The notes: generated by a model not told the origin, from the sequence alone. Positions 9,230 through 20,112 are shown, counted from the stretch's first letter. The stretch: DNA of 64,000 nt from Vibrio sp. JPW-9-11-11 (GCF_013369335.1 NZ_SZQJ01000008.1:114740-178739); one strand, 5' to 3'. Numbers and translations are program-made.

Positions 9230-10642
9230 TTACTCATCGTCCATATCGAATGCAGGGCCTGCATAGTTGTCAAAGCGTGACCATTGACCTTGGAAAGTCA
9301 GTCGCACCGAGCCGATCGGGCCGTTACGCTGCTTACCTATGATGATTTCCGCTGTACCTTTCATCGAACTATCTGGGTTGTACACCTCATCCCGATAGAT
9401 AAACATGATCAAGTCGGCATCTTGCTCGATAGAGCCCGATTCACGTAGGTCTGAGTTAACAGGGCGCTTATCGGCGCGTTGCTCAAGCGAGCGGTTAAGT
9501 TGAGACAACGCCACAACTGGCACATTAAGTTCTTTGGCAAGCGCCTTTAACGAGCGGGAAATTTCGGCGATCTCAAGCGTACGGTTTTCGGTTAATGACG
9601 GTACGCGCATCAACTGAAGGTAGTCGACCATGATCATCGATAAGCCGCCGTGGTCACGGGCAATGCGACGCGCGCGTGAACGCACTTCTGTCGGAGTCAA
9701 ACCAGAGCTGTCATCAATGTACATATTCTTCTTCTCCATCAGAATGCCCATGGTAGAAGAGATACGCGCCCAATCTTCATCATCGAGCTGGCCGGTACGG
9801 ATTTTGGTTTGGTCAACGCGCGAAAGTGACGCCAACATACGCATCATGATCTGTTCTGCCGGCATCTCTAGCGAAAAGATCAGCACTGGTTTTTCCTGCT
9901 CCATCGCCGCATTTTCACACAAGTTCATCGCAAACGTGGTTTTACCCATCGAAGGACGTGCAGCCACGATGACTAAGTCAGAACCTTGCAAGCCTGCCGT
10001 TTTCTTATTTAAGTCGGTAAAGCCAGTATTGACCCCTGTTACGCCGTCTTGCGGGGTTTTATACAGCAGCTCGATTCGTTCTAGGGTCTTCTCCAGGATA
10101 TTGTCGACGTTCTGCGGGCCTTCATTTTCGTTGGTGCGCGATTCGGCAATAGCAAAAACTTTACTCTCAGCAAGATCGAGCAAATCTTCGGAGTTGCGGC
10201 CTTGAGGATCGTAACCGGCATCGGCGATTTCATTCGCGACACCAATCAGGTCACGCACCAGAGCACGTTCAGCGACAATATCCGCATAGGCATTAATATT
10301 GGCCGCACTCGGCGTATTCTTGACCAGGTCGGCAAGGTAAGCAAAACCGCCGACGTCTTCAAGTTGCTCGCGCAGCTCGAGGAACTCAGAGAGCGTAATC
10401 AGATCGAGGGGCTTATTATCTTCAAGTATCGCTTTGACTGCTTCGAAGATCAGGCGATGTGGACGGCTATAGAAATCTTTGGCTACCACGCGCTCAGCCA
10501 CCGTATCCCAGCGCTCGTTGTCGAGCAGTAAACCGCCGATGACCGACTGCTCTGCCTCCAGTGAGTGAGGGGGGACTTTGATCGCATCAACTTGTGCGTC
10601 GCTAAACTTTTTGTTTCGGTAATCTACTTTCGATTCAGCCAT
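9230..10642 (-). CDS. dnaB: Replicative DNA helicase DnaB
   Basis: 470 residues from the ATG at 10642; a TTG five codons upstream is an alternative but the MAESK start fits the family. The N-terminal domain begins with PPHSLEAEQSVIGGLL (24-40). The RecA-like domain has Walker A ARPSMGKT (228-235), Walker B IMVDYLQLM and the DLRESGSIEQDADLIMF segment (H3/H4). No intein is present. It is the ring helicase of the replisome, loaded by DnaC-type or DciA loaders. Heads the dnaB-alr-Omp85 unit. Confidence 0.98.
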   Translation of the reverse strand: MAESKVDYRNKKFSDAQVDAIKVPPHSLEAEQSVIGGLLLDNERWDTVAERVVAKDFYSRPHRLIFEAVKAILEDNKPLDLITLSEFLELREQLEDVGGFAYLADLVKNTPSAANINAYADIVAERALVRDLIGVANEIADAGYDPQGRNSEDLLDLAESKVFAIAESRTNENEGPQNVDNILEKTLERIELLYKTPQDGVTGVNTGFTDLNKKTAGLQGSDLVIVAARPSMGKTTFAMNLCENAAMEQEKPVLIFSLEMPAEQIMMRMLASLSRVDQTKIRTGQLDDEDWARISSTMGILMEKKNMYIDDSSGLTPTEVRSRARRIARDHGGLSMIMVDYLQLMRVPSLTENRTLEIAEISRSLKALAKELNVPVVALSQLNRSLEQRADKRPVNSDLRESGSIEQDADLIMFIYRDEVYNPDSSMKGTAEIIIGKQRNGPIGSVRLTFQGQWSRFDNYAGPAFDMDDE

Positions 10643-10814
10643 GGTATTGCTCAACAACTTGCTCTGGACCGCTAATTATAACGAGAATGGCGCTGATGTC
10701 TGTAGCCAGAACTGACTTTGTCGGATTCCCATCCAGATTTTACCTGTTGTTGACGGTAACCTTATCCTTTGGCTCTACTATTATCCCATTATTTTTTCTA
10801 TCTTGAGGTCGTTA

Positions 10815-11579
10815 GTGTCTAAACTTTGGCTTTTGAGCTTGGGACTATTCAGCTCAATGTATGTATATGCCGATGAACAAGGACAGAACCACTCGGATAT
10901 TGAATTGCCCTCGCCTTGGGAAACTGAGGTCGAATTTGGCTATCAAGCGCACACTGGCAACTCTGACTCACGCTCACTGAACTCGCGCCTCAACGCCGAG
11001 TATGTCTCAGGCCGCCATCGAACCAGTGGCGAATGGAAGTTCTACCTGCTATACAAAGATGGCGAGGAAGACAAGAGGCAGTCTAGTTACAGCGCGCAAA
11101 GTGACTACAAGCTTACGCCCAAAACATACCTTTACAGCAGCTTCCGCGGCGTTGATTCACTTTATAGTGCTTATTTTAAGGATTACACCCTATCAGGTGG
11201 TTTAGGCTATCAATTTTCAAACACGGATACCTTCGTGTTTGAGCTCGAAGTCGGTCCCGGCTTTCGTTATCAAGAGCCAAATCTCGATGAGATTGATGAT
11301 GATGACATCATCTTTCCTGAAACCGTTCGTGAAGGAATTTTCCGCGGTAACATCAATACTCGTTGGCAAGTGTTGGACAGTCTATCTATCTCTGCGGATG
11401 TCACTATCGTCTCAGGCCATAGCAATACTCGCACCGACACTGACCTCAGCGTCACCAACAACATTACCGAAGACATTGCACTCAAACTCGCGCACTCACG
11501 CCAATATCACGATAAAGTCCCAGAAGGACTGACCAAGGCTGACTCTATATTTTCAGTCAACCTGCTGTTTTTGTTTTAG
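10815..11579 (+). CDS. DUF481 (YdiY-like) outer-membrane protein
   Basis: 254 residues from a GTG start at 10815, chosen because GAGGT sits 5 bases upstream; a TTG at 10803 is in frame but contains that Shine-Dalgarno. A signal peptide ends near YVYA. The rest is amphipathic beta-strands with the DUF481 pattern (VEFGYQAHTGNSDSRS near the N-terminus) and a terminal Phe (FSVNLLFLF), typical of an outer-membrane barrel. A cluster of Asp (EIDDDDI) lies in a loop. Related YdiY proteins are acid-inducible in E. coli; function here unknown. Confidence 0.82.
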   Translation: MSKLWLLSLGLFSSMYVYADEQGQNHSDIELPSPWETEVEFGYQAHTGNSDSRSLNSRLNAEYVSGRHRTSGEWKFYLLYKDGEEDKRQSSYSAQSDYKLTPKTYLYSSFRGVDSLYSAYFKDYTLSGGLGYQFSNTDTFVFELEVGPGFRYQEPNLDEIDDDDIIFPETVREGIFRGNINTRWQVLDSLSISADVTIVSGHSNTRTDTDLSVTNNITEDIALKLAHSRQYHDKVPEGLTKADSIFSVNLLFLF

Positions 11580-11604
11580 CCGCATCCCAAACGATAGACA
11601 TAAA

Positions 11605-11630
11605 AAAAGCACCTGCGAACAGGTGCTTTT
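11605..11630. terminator. Bidirectional terminator between DUF481 gene and rplI
   Basis: AAAAGCACCTG (11605-11615), loop CGAA, CAGGTGCTTTT (11620-11630). U-runs exist in both directions, so it ends both the plus-strand DUF481 gene and the complement-strand rpsF operon. Confidence 0.92.
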
Positions 11631-11651
11631 AAAATACGTCTTGATACTGAA

Positions 11652-12104
11652 TTATTCAGCAGCAACAACTTGTAGGTTAACTGTCGCGAACACTTCAGAG
11701 TGAAGTTGAACGCTGATCTCGAACTCACCAGTGTTACGTAGTGCGCCTTCAGGAAGACGAACTTCGCTCTTAACCACTTCAACGCCAGCTGCAGTGATTG
11801 CATCAGCGATGTCGCGAGTACCGATTGAACCGAATAGTTTACCTTCGTCACCAGCTTTAGACGCGATAACAACAGCTTCTAGAGCGTTAACTTTCTCAGC
11901 ACGAGCTTCAGCAGCAGCAAGTTGCTCTGCAGCTTTCGCTTCTAGTTCAGCACGACGTGCTTCGAACATTTCAACGTTAGCTTTAGTTGCCATAACTGCT
12001 TTACCTTGAGGGATAAGGAAGTTACGAGCGTAGCCAGATTTAACGTTAACAGTTTCGCCTAGAGCACCTAGTTTGCCGATTTTATCAAGTAGAATAACTT
12101 GCAT
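11652..12104 (-). CDS. rplI: 50S ribosomal protein L9
   Basis: 150 residues. The N-terminal RNA-binding domain starts [17 protein letters not shown] with the [13 protein letters not shown] segment (about 24-36), followed by the long connecting helix (about 40-75) rich in Ala/Glu/Lys and the C-terminal domain. Last gene of rpsF-priB-rpsR-rplI and 31 bp after rpsR. Terminated at 11605-11630. Confidence 0.98.
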   Translation of the reverse strand: MQVILLDKIGKLGALGETVNVKSGYARNFLIPQGKAVMATKANVEMFEARRAELEAKAAEQLAAAEARAEKVNALEAVVIASKAGDEGKLFGSIGTRDIADAITAAGVEVVKSEVRLPEGALRNTGEFEISVQLHSEVFATVNLQVVAAE

Positions 12105-12135
12105 TGTTTAATTCCTCTTTTTAAAAACGAACCGA

Positions 12136-12366
<231 letters not shown>

Positions 12367-12379
12367 CTATCTCCTGATC

Positions 12380-12682
12380 TTAAATTTGAGTAATGTTGTC
12401 GGCATGCAGCACCAATTTTCCCACACCATTTCGGCCGGTTTGATAGGTGACAAAGCCCCCTACCTTAATGCTACTGCCTTGTACTAAATTCTGAGTGAAT
12501 GCTTGTGACCTTTGCCCGCTAACGACTACCGGCATACGACAATACACTTGTCTCGGTAGGTCAGCTTCAATGACAGTAGAGCGATGCTCTAACCAAAATC
12601 GACAGTGTTCAATGCCACTGGGACTTTTACTCCGAACGGGCGGTTTGGCGATAGTGCCAGATAGCTCCATTCGATTGGTCAT
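12380..12682 (-). CDS. priB: Primosomal replication protein N (PriB)
   Basis: 100 residues, a single OB-fold. The start [11 protein letters not shown], the [14 protein letters not shown] strand and the C-terminal [10 protein letters not shown] match PriB, a dimeric ssDNA-binding paralogue of SSB that stabilises PriA on forked DNA during replication restart. Its position between rpsF and rpsR is the conserved gammaproteobacterial arrangement. 8 bp separate it from rpsF. Confidence 0.95.
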   Translation of the reverse strand: MTNRMELSGTIAKPPVRSKSPSGIEHCRFWLEHRSTVIEADLPRQVYCRMPVVVSGQRSQAFTQNLVQGSSIKVGGFVTYQTGRNGVGKLVLHADNITQI

Positions 12683-12690
12683 AAGACAAA

Positions 12691-13080
12691 TTACTCAGCA
12701 GCTTCTGACTTAGCTTCAGGCTTAGCTTCAGAACGCTCTTCACGACGTGGAGCACGCTCTTCTTTTTGCTTAAGCATGATAGATTGCTCAGTGATCGCTG
12801 CTTTAGTACGCATGATCATGTTACGTAGAACTGCATCGTTGAAACGGAAAGCAGTTTCTAGCTCATCAATTACAGCTTGGTCAGCTTCAACGTTCATTAG
12901 AACGTAGTGAGCTTTGTGAAGCTTGTTGATTGGGTAAGCCAGTTGACGGCGGCCCCAGTCTTCTAGACGGTGGATAGTACCGCCAGCTTCAGTGATTGAA
13001 CCAGTGTAACGCTCGATCATGCCAGCAACTTGCTCGCTTTGATCTGGGTGCACCATGAATACGATTTCGTAATGACGCAT
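12691..13080 (-). CDS. rpsF: 30S ribosomal protein S6
   Basis: 129 residues. The core is [18 protein letters not shown] to about residue 95, with [16 protein letters not shown] and the [11 protein letters not shown] end. The C-terminal 30 residues are a charged tail ([18 protein letters not shown]), the region where E. coli S6 receives poly-glutamate from RimK. First gene of the operon, driven by the promoter at 13178-13206. Confidence 0.98.
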   Translation of the reverse strand: MRHYEIVFMVHPDQSEQVAGMIERYTGSITEAGGTIHRLEDWGRRQLAYPINKLHKAHYVLMNVEADQAVIDELETAFRFNDAVLRNMIMRTKAAITEQSIMLKQKEERAPRREERSEAKPEAKSEAAE

Positions 13081-13177
13081 TGGTTGCTCCTTACGGATTA
13101 TTCAGCTTCCACAATTGGCTCAGTCATCCAGAGGAAGCAAGGAACTAAAGATAATTGACTGAGTTTAAGGAGCACGA

Positions 13178-13206
13178 ATAGTACAGAAACAAACCAGTTT
13201 AGGCAA
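13178..13206 (-). promoter_or_regulatory. Sigma70-type promoter of the rpsF operon
   Basis: On the complement: TTGCCT (13206-13201), 17-base spacer, TACTAT (13183-13178), then a leader of about 90 bases to rpsF. It lies between the bfr terminator and rpsF. Four or more matches to each consensus hexamer; inferred by pattern only. Confidence 0.6.
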
Positions 13207-13226
13207 GCAAAATGTGACGTAAAACA

Positions 13227-13258
13227 AGCCCGCCCGCTATTCGTTTAGCGGGCGGGCT
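13227..13258 (-). terminator. Terminator downstream of bfr
   Basis: AGCCCGCCCGCT (13227-13238) pairs perfectly with AGCGGGCGGGCT (13247-13258) around an 8-base loop. The complement strand continues TTGTTTTACG, an interrupted U-tract. It insulates rpsF from bfr. Confidence 0.8.
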
Positions 13259-13288
13259 CAAAGCGTCTTAGTGACGTGTTATTTTAAG

Positions 13289-13771
13289 CTAATCTTCGTC
13301 ATCATCGACATATTGGGCTTGAAGATAATTTTGAATGCCCGTCATTTCAATCAGACCTAACTGAGTTTCGAGCCAATCAACATGCTCTTCTTCATCTTCA
13401 AGAATATCCTGGAAAAGATCACGCGACACATAGTCATGGACATCTTCTGCGTAAGCAATGGCATTTTTTAAATCAGGTATGGCCGCCATCTCTAATTTCA
13501 AATCGCACTCAAGCATCTCTTGAGTATCTTCACCGATCATAAGCTTTCCCAAATCTTGCAGATTCGGCAAGCCTTCCAGAAACAGAATACGTTCAATCAG
13601 ATGATCGGCGTGTTTCATTTCATCAATGGATTCATGATATTCTTTGTCGGCAAGGTGTTTTAGCCCCCAGTCTTTATACATACGGGCATGGAGAAAATAT
13701 TGATTGATCGCGATGAGCTCATTACCGAGCACTTTGTTGAGATGTTGAATAATGATTGGATCGCCTTTCAT
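13289..13771 (-). CDS. bfr: Bacterioferritin
   Basis: 160 residues from the ATG at 13771, selected because GAGGAGGG lies 8 bases upstream; the longer in-frame reading to 13828 has no support. Ferroxidase ligands are Glu18, Glu51, His54, with Glu/His pairs in the helix-[12 protein letters not shown] segment. Met52, the axial haem ligand of haem-containing bacterioferritins, is present, so this is a true Bfr rather than FtnA. It oxidises Fe(II) and stores the mineral in a 24-mer. bfd lies 76 bp upstream on the same strand. Confidence 0.96.
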   Translation of the reverse strand: MKGDPIIIQHLNKVLGNELIAINQYFLHARMYKDWGLKHLADKEYHESIDEMKHADHLIERILFLEGLPNLQDLGKLMIGEDTQEMLECDLKLEMAAIPDLKNAIAYAEDVHDYVSRDLFQDILEDEEEHVDWLETQLGLIEMTGIQNYLQAQYVDDDED

Positions 13772-13847
13772 GACAAACGCCCTCCTCTTTGGCTCCTTTA
13801 ACTCTAGTTCCAAATAGCAGGGTGTCAAAAAGCAATCAGCACTAGCG

Positions 13848-14036
13848 CTAACTGGCCTGTTTTAATTGTAGATAGCTTGTTTCGGCTAAAATCTCTTTCG
13901 TCGGTTTAATGCACTTGCCACATTGACTACCCAACGCAGTGCATCTTTTTATGCCTTTGATGTCCGTAATGCCTTGCTCAACGGCTAACTTCCTAATTTT
14001 CTTATCTGAAATGCCATGACAAAGACAAACATACAT
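13848..14036 (-). CDS. bfd: Bacterioferritin-associated ferredoxin
   Basis: 62 residues, BFD-like [2Fe-2S] fold with cysteines at 4, 6, 32, 39 and 42 (YVCLCHG and SQCGKC); the 2Fe-2S ligands are the C-x-C and C-x2-C pairs. Bfd docks on bacterioferritin and delivers electrons to release stored iron. Start ATG at 14036 with GGAG upstream. It precedes bfr, and a Fur-box-like sequence at 14080-14098 suggests iron-repressed expression. Confidence 0.95.
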   Translation of the reverse strand: MYVCLCHGISDKKIRKLAVEQGITDIKGIKRCTALGSQCGKCIKPTKEILAETSYLQLKQAS

Positions 14037-14079
14037 CGTCAGTTACTCCTATATCTCTCAACAAAGAGAAATATAAACA

Positions 14080-14098
14080 AGAACCGTTATCATTTCTA
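14080..14098 (-). promoter_or_regulatory. Candidate Fur box upstream of bfd
   Basis: On the complement AGAAATGATAACGGTTCTT matches the 19-base Fur consensus at about 11 positions, with an intact ATGATAA core. It lies 44-62 bases upstream of bfd, where repression would act. Fur control of bfd is known in other gammaproteobacteria; here it is inferred. Confidence 0.45.
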
Positions 14099-14272
14099 GT
14101 TGTATTTAAGTCGTAGCCAGAATCTTTTGTTATATCGGCTTGTTCCTCGAAGGGCTTATTCAATGCCTTAGAGAAAATCGCCATAACTTGAGATCGAGAG
14201 TGCGTTCAATAACTGTTGTTTTTCAGCTAATTACCGCTCTATCTCAATTTGACCTTCTTATAACCAAAAACG

Positions 14273-14300
14273 AAAAAGGGAAGCCTAAGCTTCCCTTTTT
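14273..14300. terminator. Terminator of the str operon (after tuf)
   Basis: AAAAAGGGAAGC (14273-14284), loop CTAA, GCTTCCCTTTTT (14289-14300). T-runs in both directions. It lies 58 bp after the tuf stop. Confidence 0.92.
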
Positions 14301-14358
14301 CTAATGCGTGTTCTTCAATAAAGAAGAAGTGCGCAAGATTTCAATTAATTCGTAAGAA

Positions 14359-15543
14359 TTAGTCGAAGATCTTAGCAACAACACCAGCACCAACTGTACG
14401 GCCACCTTCGCGGATTGCGAAACGTAGACCTTCATCCATCGCGATTGGCGCGATTAGTTCTACAGTCATCTTGATGTTATCGCCTGGCATTACCATTTCT
14501 ACGCCTTCTGGTAGCTCGATGTTACCAGTTACGTCAGTTGTACGGAAGTAGAACTGTGGACGGTAGCCTTTGAAGAATGGCGTGTGACGACCACCTTCAT
14601 CTTTAGACAGTACGTATACTTCTGATTCGAACTTAGTGTGTGGGTTGATTGACTTAGGAGCCGCTAGTACTTGACCACGCTCTACTTCGTCACGCTTAGT
14701 ACCACGTAGAAGTGCACCAACGTTTTCACCCGCACGACCTTCGTCTAGAAGCTTACGGAACATCTCAACACCAGTACAAGTAGTCGTTGTAGTCTCTTTG
14801 ATACCTACGATTTCTACTTCGTCACCTACAGTTAGGATACCGCGCTCGATACGACCTGTTACTACTGTACCACGACCTTGGATTGAGAATACGTCTTCAA
14901 TAGGCATTAGGAATGGCTGATCGATTGCACGCTCTGGCTCTGGGATGTAGTTGTCTAGTGCTTCTGCAAGCTCAACAATCTTCGCTTCCCACTGCTCTTC
15001 GCCGTTTAGTGCGCCTAGTGCAGAACCTTGGATAACTGGTAGGTCATCACCTGGGAAGTCGTACTCAGATAGAAGTTCACGTACTTCCATTTCTACTAGT
15101 TCTAGTAGCTCTTCATCGTCAACCATGTCACATTTGTTCATGAATACGATGATGTATGGGATACCAACCTGACGGCCTAGTAGGATGTGCTCACGAGTTT
15201 GTGGCATTGGGCCATCTGTCGCAGCAACAACTAGGATACCACCGTCCATCTGTGCAGCACCAGTGATCATGTTTTTCACGTAGTCCGCGTGTCCTGGACA
15301 GTCAACGTGTGCGTAGTGGCGAGTTGGAGTATCGTACTCTACGTGAGAAGTTGCGATTGTGATACCGCGCTCACGCTCTTCTGGAGCGTTATCGATAGAT
15401 GCGAAGTCTTTAGCTACACCGCCGTAAACTTTAGCAAGAGTAGTACAGATAGCTGCAGTTAGAGTTGTTTTACCGTGGTCAACGTGGCCGATAGTACCAA
15501 CGTTAACGTGCGGTTTAGTACGTTCAAATTTTTCTTTAGACAC
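14359..15543 (-). CDS. tuf: Elongation factor Tu (first copy)
   Basis: 394 residues. G1 is GHVDHGKT (about 19-26), G3 DCPGH, G4 NKCD and the switch-I RGITI; domains 2 and 3 are complete. It delivers aminoacyl-tRNA to the ribosome. It is the last gene of rpsL-rpsG-fusA-tuf. Its last 243 coding bases are identical, base for base, to the partial second copy at 63757-64000, consistent with gene conversion. Confidence 0.99.
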   Translation of the reverse strand: MSKEKFERTKPHVNVGTIGHVDHGKTTLTAAICTTLAKVYGGVAKDFASIDNAPEERERGITIATSHVEYDTPTRHYAHVDCPGHADYVKNMITGAAQMDGGILVVAATDGPMPQTREHILLGRQVGIPYIIVFMNKCDMVDDEELLELVEMEVRELLSEYDFPGDDLPVIQGSALGALNGEEQWEAKIVELAEALDNYIPEPERAIDQPFLMPIEDVFSIQGRGTVVTGRIERGILTVGDEVEIVGIKETTTTTCTGVEMFRKLLDEGRAGENVGALLRGTKRDEVERGQVLAAPKSINPHTKFESEVYVLSKDEGGRHTPFFKGYRPQFYFRTTDVTGNIELPEGVEMVMPGDNIKMTVELIAPIAMDEGLRFAIREGGRTVGAGVVAKIFD

Positions 15544-15697
15544 GATCGTGTTCCTTCCTAGTTATGATTCGCCGCGATCCTTATTGATCGAGACGCGCCA
15601 GAAATTGCTATTTTATGCGCCAACGTCAGTCAGCGCAATATTTCGACGCCTTGATCTTCAAAAAAAGCCAGACTTTTTTCTCGTTCAAAGCGTTTTA

Positions 15698-17797
15698 TTA
15701 GTAACCACGGTCTGCAATGATTTTCTCTGCGAAGTTTTTCGGTACTTCAGCGTACTCGTTGAACTCCATAGAGTAAGACGCACGGCCTTGAGTTGCAGAA
15801 CGTAGGTCTGTTGCGTAACCAAACATCTCAGATAGCGGAACTTGTGCACGGATAATCTTAATCCCCGCCACACCATCGTCCATACCTTCGATCATGCCGC
15901 GGCGACGGTTAAGATCACCAACAACATCACCCATCCAGTCTTCTGGAGTCGTTACTTCAACATTCATCATAGGCTCAAGAAGACAAGGTTGCGCTTCAAG
16001 TGCACCTTTCTTGAATGCCATCGAGCCGGCGATCTTAAACGCCATTTCGTTAGAGTCAACATCGTGGTATGAACCATCAAACAGTGTTGCTTTAATATCT
16101 AGCACTGGGTAACCCGCTAGTACACCACTGTTCATTTGCTCTTCGATACCTTTCGCTACCGAACTGATGTATTCCTTAGGAACCACACCACCCACGATTT
16201 CATCGACAAAGACAAAACCTTCGCCAGGTTCAGATGGCTCCAGTTTGATCCATACGTGACCGTACTGACCACGACCACCAGATTGACGAACAAATTTACC
16301 TTCCACTTCCGCGCTGCCACGGATAGTTTCACGGTAAGCAACCTGTGGTTTACCTACGTTACAGTCGACGCTGAATTCGCGCTTCATGCGGTCAACGATG
16401 ATATCTAGGTGTAACTCACCCATACCCGAGATCAGAGTCTGACCTGTTTCGTCGTCCGTTTCGACACGGAAAGATGGATCTTCTGCCGCTAGTTTACCTA
16501 GTGCAATACCCATCTTCTCTTGATCAGCAACTGAGCGAGGTTCAACGGCGATCTGAATAACCGGATCAGGGAATTCCATACGCTCTAGAATAACCTTGTG
16601 GTTAGCATCACAAAGCGTATCACCTGTTGTTACATCTTTTAGGCCGATTGCCGCGGCAATATCGCCCGCACGAACTTCTTTAATCTCTTCACGCTTGTTT
16701 GAGTGCATCTGTACGATACGGCCAAAGCGCTCTTTTTTCTGCTTAACAGAGTTGTAAACGGCGTCGCCAGAATTCACCACACCCGAGTAAACACGCATAA
16801 AGGTTAACGTGCCCACGAATGGGTCAGTGGCGATCTTAAATGCCAGCGCTGCAAACGGTTCGTTATCGTCTGCGTGACGTTCCACTTCTTTCTCATTGTC
16901 ATCCACGCCCTTAATTGCAGGAACGTCGATTGGTGATGGCAAGAACTCAACCACTGCATCGAGTACCGCTTGAACACCTTTGTTTTTGAACGCACTACCA
17001 CAAGTAGCCAGTACGATTTCGTTGTTTAGTGTGCGGGTACGCAGTGCTTGTTTGATCTCAGCTTCAGTCAGTTCGCCTTCTTCAAGATACTTATCCATCA
17101 GCTCTTCAGTAGCCTCTGCTGCCGACTCAACTAAGTTGTTGCGCCACTCTTCAGCCAGTTCCATCATATCTGCTGGAATATCTTCGTAAGTAAAGGTCGT
17201 GCCTTGATCAGCTTCATTCCAGTTGATCATCTTCATCTTGATAAGGTCGATAACACCTTTGAAGTCTTCTTCTGCACCAACATTAAGTTGAATAGGAACA
17301 GGGTTAGCACCAAGACGGTTTTTAATTTGGTCAACCACACGTAGGAAGTCGGCACCTGCACGGTCCATCTTGTTGACAAATACCATACGTGGAACGTGGT
17401 ACTTATCTGCTTGACGCCATACAGTTTCAGATTGAGGTTCAACACCCGAGGAACCACAGAACACAACAACGGCACCATCAAGTACGCGCAATGAGCGCTC
17501 TACTTCGATAGTGAAGTCTACGTGTCCAGGGGTGTCGATAATGTTGATGCGGTGGTCTGGGAATTGCGCTTCCATACCACGCCAGAAGGTTGTCGTAGCA
17601 GCAGAGGTGATGGTGATACCACGCTCTTGCTCCTGCTCCATCCAGTCCATGGTAGCAGCACCATCGTGAACTTCACCGATTTTGTGAGAAAGACCAGTGT
17701 AGAACAGAATACGTTCACTTGTGGTTGTTTTACCTGCGTCTACGTGAGCGACGATACCGATATTGCGGTAGCGCTCGATAGGTGTTTTACGAGCCAC
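15698..17797 (-). CDS. fusA: Elongation factor G
   Basis: 699 residues. G1 AHVDAGKTT (about 17-25), RGITI switch I, DTPGHVDF and [10 protein letters not shown] are visible; domains II-V follow, including the domain [18 protein letters not shown] loop. It is the translocase of elongation. The ATG at 17797 follows a 156-bp intercistronic region after rpsG that contains two strong RNA hairpins. tuf follows after 154 bp. A second fusA paralogue would be identified elsewhere; length and context mark this as the main copy. Confidence 0.98.
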   Translation of the reverse strand: MARKTPIERYRNIGIVAHVDAGKTTTSERILFYTGLSHKIGEVHDGAATMDWMEQEQERGITITSAATTTFWRGMEAQFPDHRINIIDTPGHVDFTIEVERSLRVLDGAVVVFCGSSGVEPQSETVWRQADKYHVPRMVFVNKMDRAGADFLRVVDQIKNRLGANPVPIQLNVGAEEDFKGVIDLIKMKMINWNEADQGTTFTYEDIPADMMELAEEWRNNLVESAAEATEELMDKYLEEGELTEAEIKQALRTRTLNNEIVLATCGSAFKNKGVQAVLDAVVEFLPSPIDVPAIKGVDDNEKEVERHADDNEPFAALAFKIATDPFVGTLTFMRVYSGVVNSGDAVYNSVKQKKERFGRIVQMHSNKREEIKEVRAGDIAAAIGLKDVTTGDTLCDANHKVILERMEFPDPVIQIAVEPRSVADQEKMGIALGKLAAEDPSFRVETDDETGQTLISGMGELHLDIIVDRMKREFSVDCNVGKPQVAYRETIRGSAEVEGKFVRQSGGRGQYGHVWIKLEPSEPGEGFVFVDEIVGGVVPKEYISSVAKGIEEQMNSGVLAGYPVLDIKATLFDGSYHDVDSNEMAFKIAGSMAFKKGALEAQPCLLEPMMNVEVTTPEDWMGDVVGDLNRRRGMIEGMDDGVAGIKIIRAQVPLSEMFGYATDLRSATQGRASYSMEFNEYAEVPKNFAEKIIADRGY

Positions 17798-17817
17798 GAT
17801 TGAATCCTCTTGAATTA

Positions 17818-17942
17818 GGGACTATTGCTATCTCTAGATGATATTAGGAGTGCTTAACGCAATTTTCCCTACCCCTAGATATAGCAATAGTTCCTAGGCT
17901 TGCGCATAGGAACTAGAGTAGCGCCGCAGGGAACCCTGCGGC
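17818..17942 (-). other. Structured rpsG-fusA intercistronic RNA
   Basis: Two inverted repeats occupy the gap. The first pairs 17818-17837 with 17875-17894 (18 of 20 positions complementary, containing the core CTATTGCTAT). The second is a perfect 9-bp hairpin, GCCGCAGGG (17923-17931) with CCCTGCGGC (17934-17942), immediately after rpsG. Neither is followed by a U-run, so they are more likely processing, stability or translational-control structures than terminators. Confidence 0.65.
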
Positions 17943-17953
17943 ACAGAAAGGTA

Positions 17954-18424
17954 TTACCAACGGTAATGTGCGAACGCTTTGTTTGCGTCAGCCATGCGGT
18001 GAACGTCTTCACGTTTCTTAACCGCAGTACCTTTGTTCTCAGACGCGTCTAGCATTTCAGCAGCTAGGCGTTGAGCCATAGATTTTTCACCACGCTTACG
18101 CGCAGCTTCAACCAACCAACGCATAGCAAGTGCGTTACGGCGAACCGGACGAACTTCTACAGGAACTTGGTAAGTTGAACCACCTACACGGCGAGATTTA
18201 ACCTCTACCGCTGGGCGAACATTTTCAAGAGCTTCTTCAAATACAGCTAAGTGATCTTTACCAGATTTCTCAGCCATAGTGTCTAGTGCAGTGTAAACAA
18301 TTTTCTCTGCAGTAGATTTTTTACCGTCAACCATAAGGATGTTAACGAATTTTGCCAGCAATTCAGATTTGAATTTTGGATCTGGAAGGATCTTACGCTG
18401 ACCAATGACGCGACGACGTGGCAT
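17954..18424 (-). CDS. rpsG: 30S ribosomal protein S7
   Basis: 156 residues, [18 protein letters not shown] at the N-terminus and the conserved [13 protein letters not shown] and [21 protein letters not shown] regions. S7 nucleates the 30S head and in E. coli represses the str operon by binding the rpsL-rpsG junction; here that junction is 101 bp. The hairpins after its stop codon precede fusA. Confidence 0.98.
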   Translation of the reverse strand: MPRRRVIGQRKILPDPKFKSELLAKFVNILMVDGKKSTAEKIVYTALDTMAEKSGKDHLAVFEEALENVRPAVEVKSRRVGGSTYQVPVEVRPVRRNALAMRWLVEAARKRGEKSMAQRLAAEMLDASENKGTAVKKREDVHRMADANKAFAHYRW

Positions 18425-18525
18425 GGATTTATCTCCGTTGTCTTCTTCAGGTTTTATCCAAAACTTTTCAGTTTTTTCAAAAAATTAAAAATAATTTAGT
18501 GTTTGGCCTTACTTAACGGATTCCA

Positions 18526-18903
<378 letters not shown>

Positions 18904-18979
18904 CTAGCTCCTGATTTACTTGAAAGTAAGCTTTGTGAAAAATCTAGCCCCAACCACCGTCGGCAGTTAGGGACGCAAA

Positions 18980-19008
18980 ATTCTATTCAGCAGTGAGAGG
19001 TGTGTCAA
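18980..19008 (-). promoter_or_regulatory. Strong promoter of the str operon
   Basis: Complement-strand TTGACA (19008-19003), exact consensus, 17-base spacer, TAGAAT (18985-18980), then a GC-containing discriminator. It lies 80 bp upstream of rpsL. Confidence 0.8.
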
Positions 19009-19078
19009 GAAATATACGGATCTTTTTTGTCCAATTCGGACATTTCGTCCGTAAAGTTTCATCGAGACGAACAAGAGA

Positions 19079-19354
19079 TCAATCCCAAGTGAGAGATTTG
19101 GCTTGCTTTACGGTCAGCTCAACAAAACCTGCGTAATCGACCACCTTAATAGATGGACTAATCCGGTGACGGATACCGCGGGCATCCAAGTCGTTTTTTA
19201 GGGCAAAAACAGATAGCTTTTTTAGTTGATGAAAAGCACTGTGCTGAGGGATAGCCGCGTAAACCGCCTCTTCCACCAGCAATAACTCATCTTGTGTCTG
19301 ACATAGTCGCACGGCGTCACTGAGTGCCGCGACCGATTTTATGATATGTAACAT
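19079..19354 (-). CDS. tusB: Sulfurtransferase complex subunit TusB
   Basis: 91 residues from the ATG at 19354, chosen because GAGGCG lies upstream; the in-frame extension to 19414 overlaps tusC. The DsrH-like pattern MLHIIKS and DELLLVEEAVYAA is visible. With TusC and TusD it forms the heterohexamer that relays sulfur from TusA to TusE for the 2-thiolation of U34 in tRNA Lys, Glu and Gln. Last gene of yheO-tusDCB. Confidence 0.93.
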   Translation of the reverse strand: MLHIIKSVAALSDAVRLCQTQDELLLVEEAVYAAIPQHSAFHQLKKLSVFALKNDLDARGIRHRISPSIKVVDYAGFVELTVKQAKSLTWD

Positions 19355-19361
19355 AGTCGCC

Positions 19362-19718
19362 TCAGAATGACAGCAGTTTAGCGGATTGTTGTAATTGAGC
19401 TTGGATTTGCTCAACAGTCAACAGTTGAGCATCAATGACTAAGTCAGCCTTTGCTAGGCCACGCTCTTGTAACGATTCACCGCACACAAATACCTGCTCG
19501 ATGTCATACAAGTCGAACAGCTTTAACATCGGCGCATAGTCCTTACTCAAGATAGCACTAGGGTCTTGCCCAAGCAGAAGCTGATAAACACCATCACCGA
19601 CAAACAGCACGCAAATATCTTCACAGTAAGCCGACGCTGCGAGCAACGCATCGACGCCTTCACGGCCTGCATTTTGGCTATGCGGCGCACTGCGAAATAA
19701 ATAAGTTAGCTGACTCAA
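19362..19718 (-). CDS. tusC: Sulfurtransferase complex subunit TusC
   Basis: 118 residues of the DsrF-like family ([27 protein letters not shown] at the N-terminus). Part of TusBCD. It overlaps tusD by 4 bp and precedes tusB by 7 bp, so stoichiometric coupled translation is likely. No catalytic Cys is expected in this subunit. Confidence 0.93.
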   Translation of the reverse strand: MSQLTYLFRSAPHSQNAGREGVDALLAASAYCEDICVLFVGDGVYQLLLGQDPSAILSKDYAPMLKLFDLYDIEQVFVCGESLQERGLAKADLVIDAQLLTVEQIQAQLQQSAKLLSF

Positions 19719-20110
19719 AACTGCACCACTCTATCTTGGGTTAACATCGCCTCTGCTAAACTACCTAACCCCGCCTGCTCAAAGCCAGTCGCGAGATTAC
19801 TATGCGCTAGGCCATGCTGGCTTGCTTCATCTTCACCCACAATTCCACGACGCAGGGCTGCAGCAACGCAGGTTTCTAAACGGATAGCATGCTGCTTGGC
19901 CATGGTTTGCCATGCTTGGGTTAAATCAAATTCATCATTGGCAGGAACACTCAAAGCCGTGCCATTGGTCACACCATCTTGGTAGAAAAACACGCTGACG
20001 ACAGTATGACCTTGCTCAATCAAGGCTTGGGCGAAGAGGTAGGCACTTCTTGCTGATTGTCGACCATAAACCGGACCATTAACCACTAGGGTGTAAGTCA
20101 AACCACTCAC
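19715..20110 (-). CDS. tusD: Sulfurtransferase complex subunit TusD
   Basis: 131 residues from a GTG start at 20110. DsrE-like fold; the persulfide-carrying cysteine is Cys81 in [13 protein letters not shown]. Receives sulfur from TusA. The start lies 2 bp after the yheO stop, so it depends on the upstream transcript. A sulfur-oxidation Dsr system is unlikely because no other dsr genes are nearby. Confidence 0.94.
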   Translation of the reverse strand: MSGLTYTLVVNGPVYGRQSARSAYLFAQALIEQGHTVVSVFFYQDGVTNGTALSVPANDEFDLTQAWQTMAKQHAIRLETCVAAALRRGIVGEDEASQHGLAHSNLATGFEQAGLGSLAEAMLTQDRVVQF

Positions 20111-20112
20111 CG

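Noticed and set aside
9630..10531. Long antisense ORFs over dnaB
   Set aside because: They are shadows of the dnaB coding frame, with no start signals or recognisable domains.
19079..20110. Dissimilatory sulfur oxidation (dsrEFH)
   Set aside because: The genes are DsrEFH-like but there is no dsrAB; the YheO context fits the tRNA-thiolation TusDCB complex.
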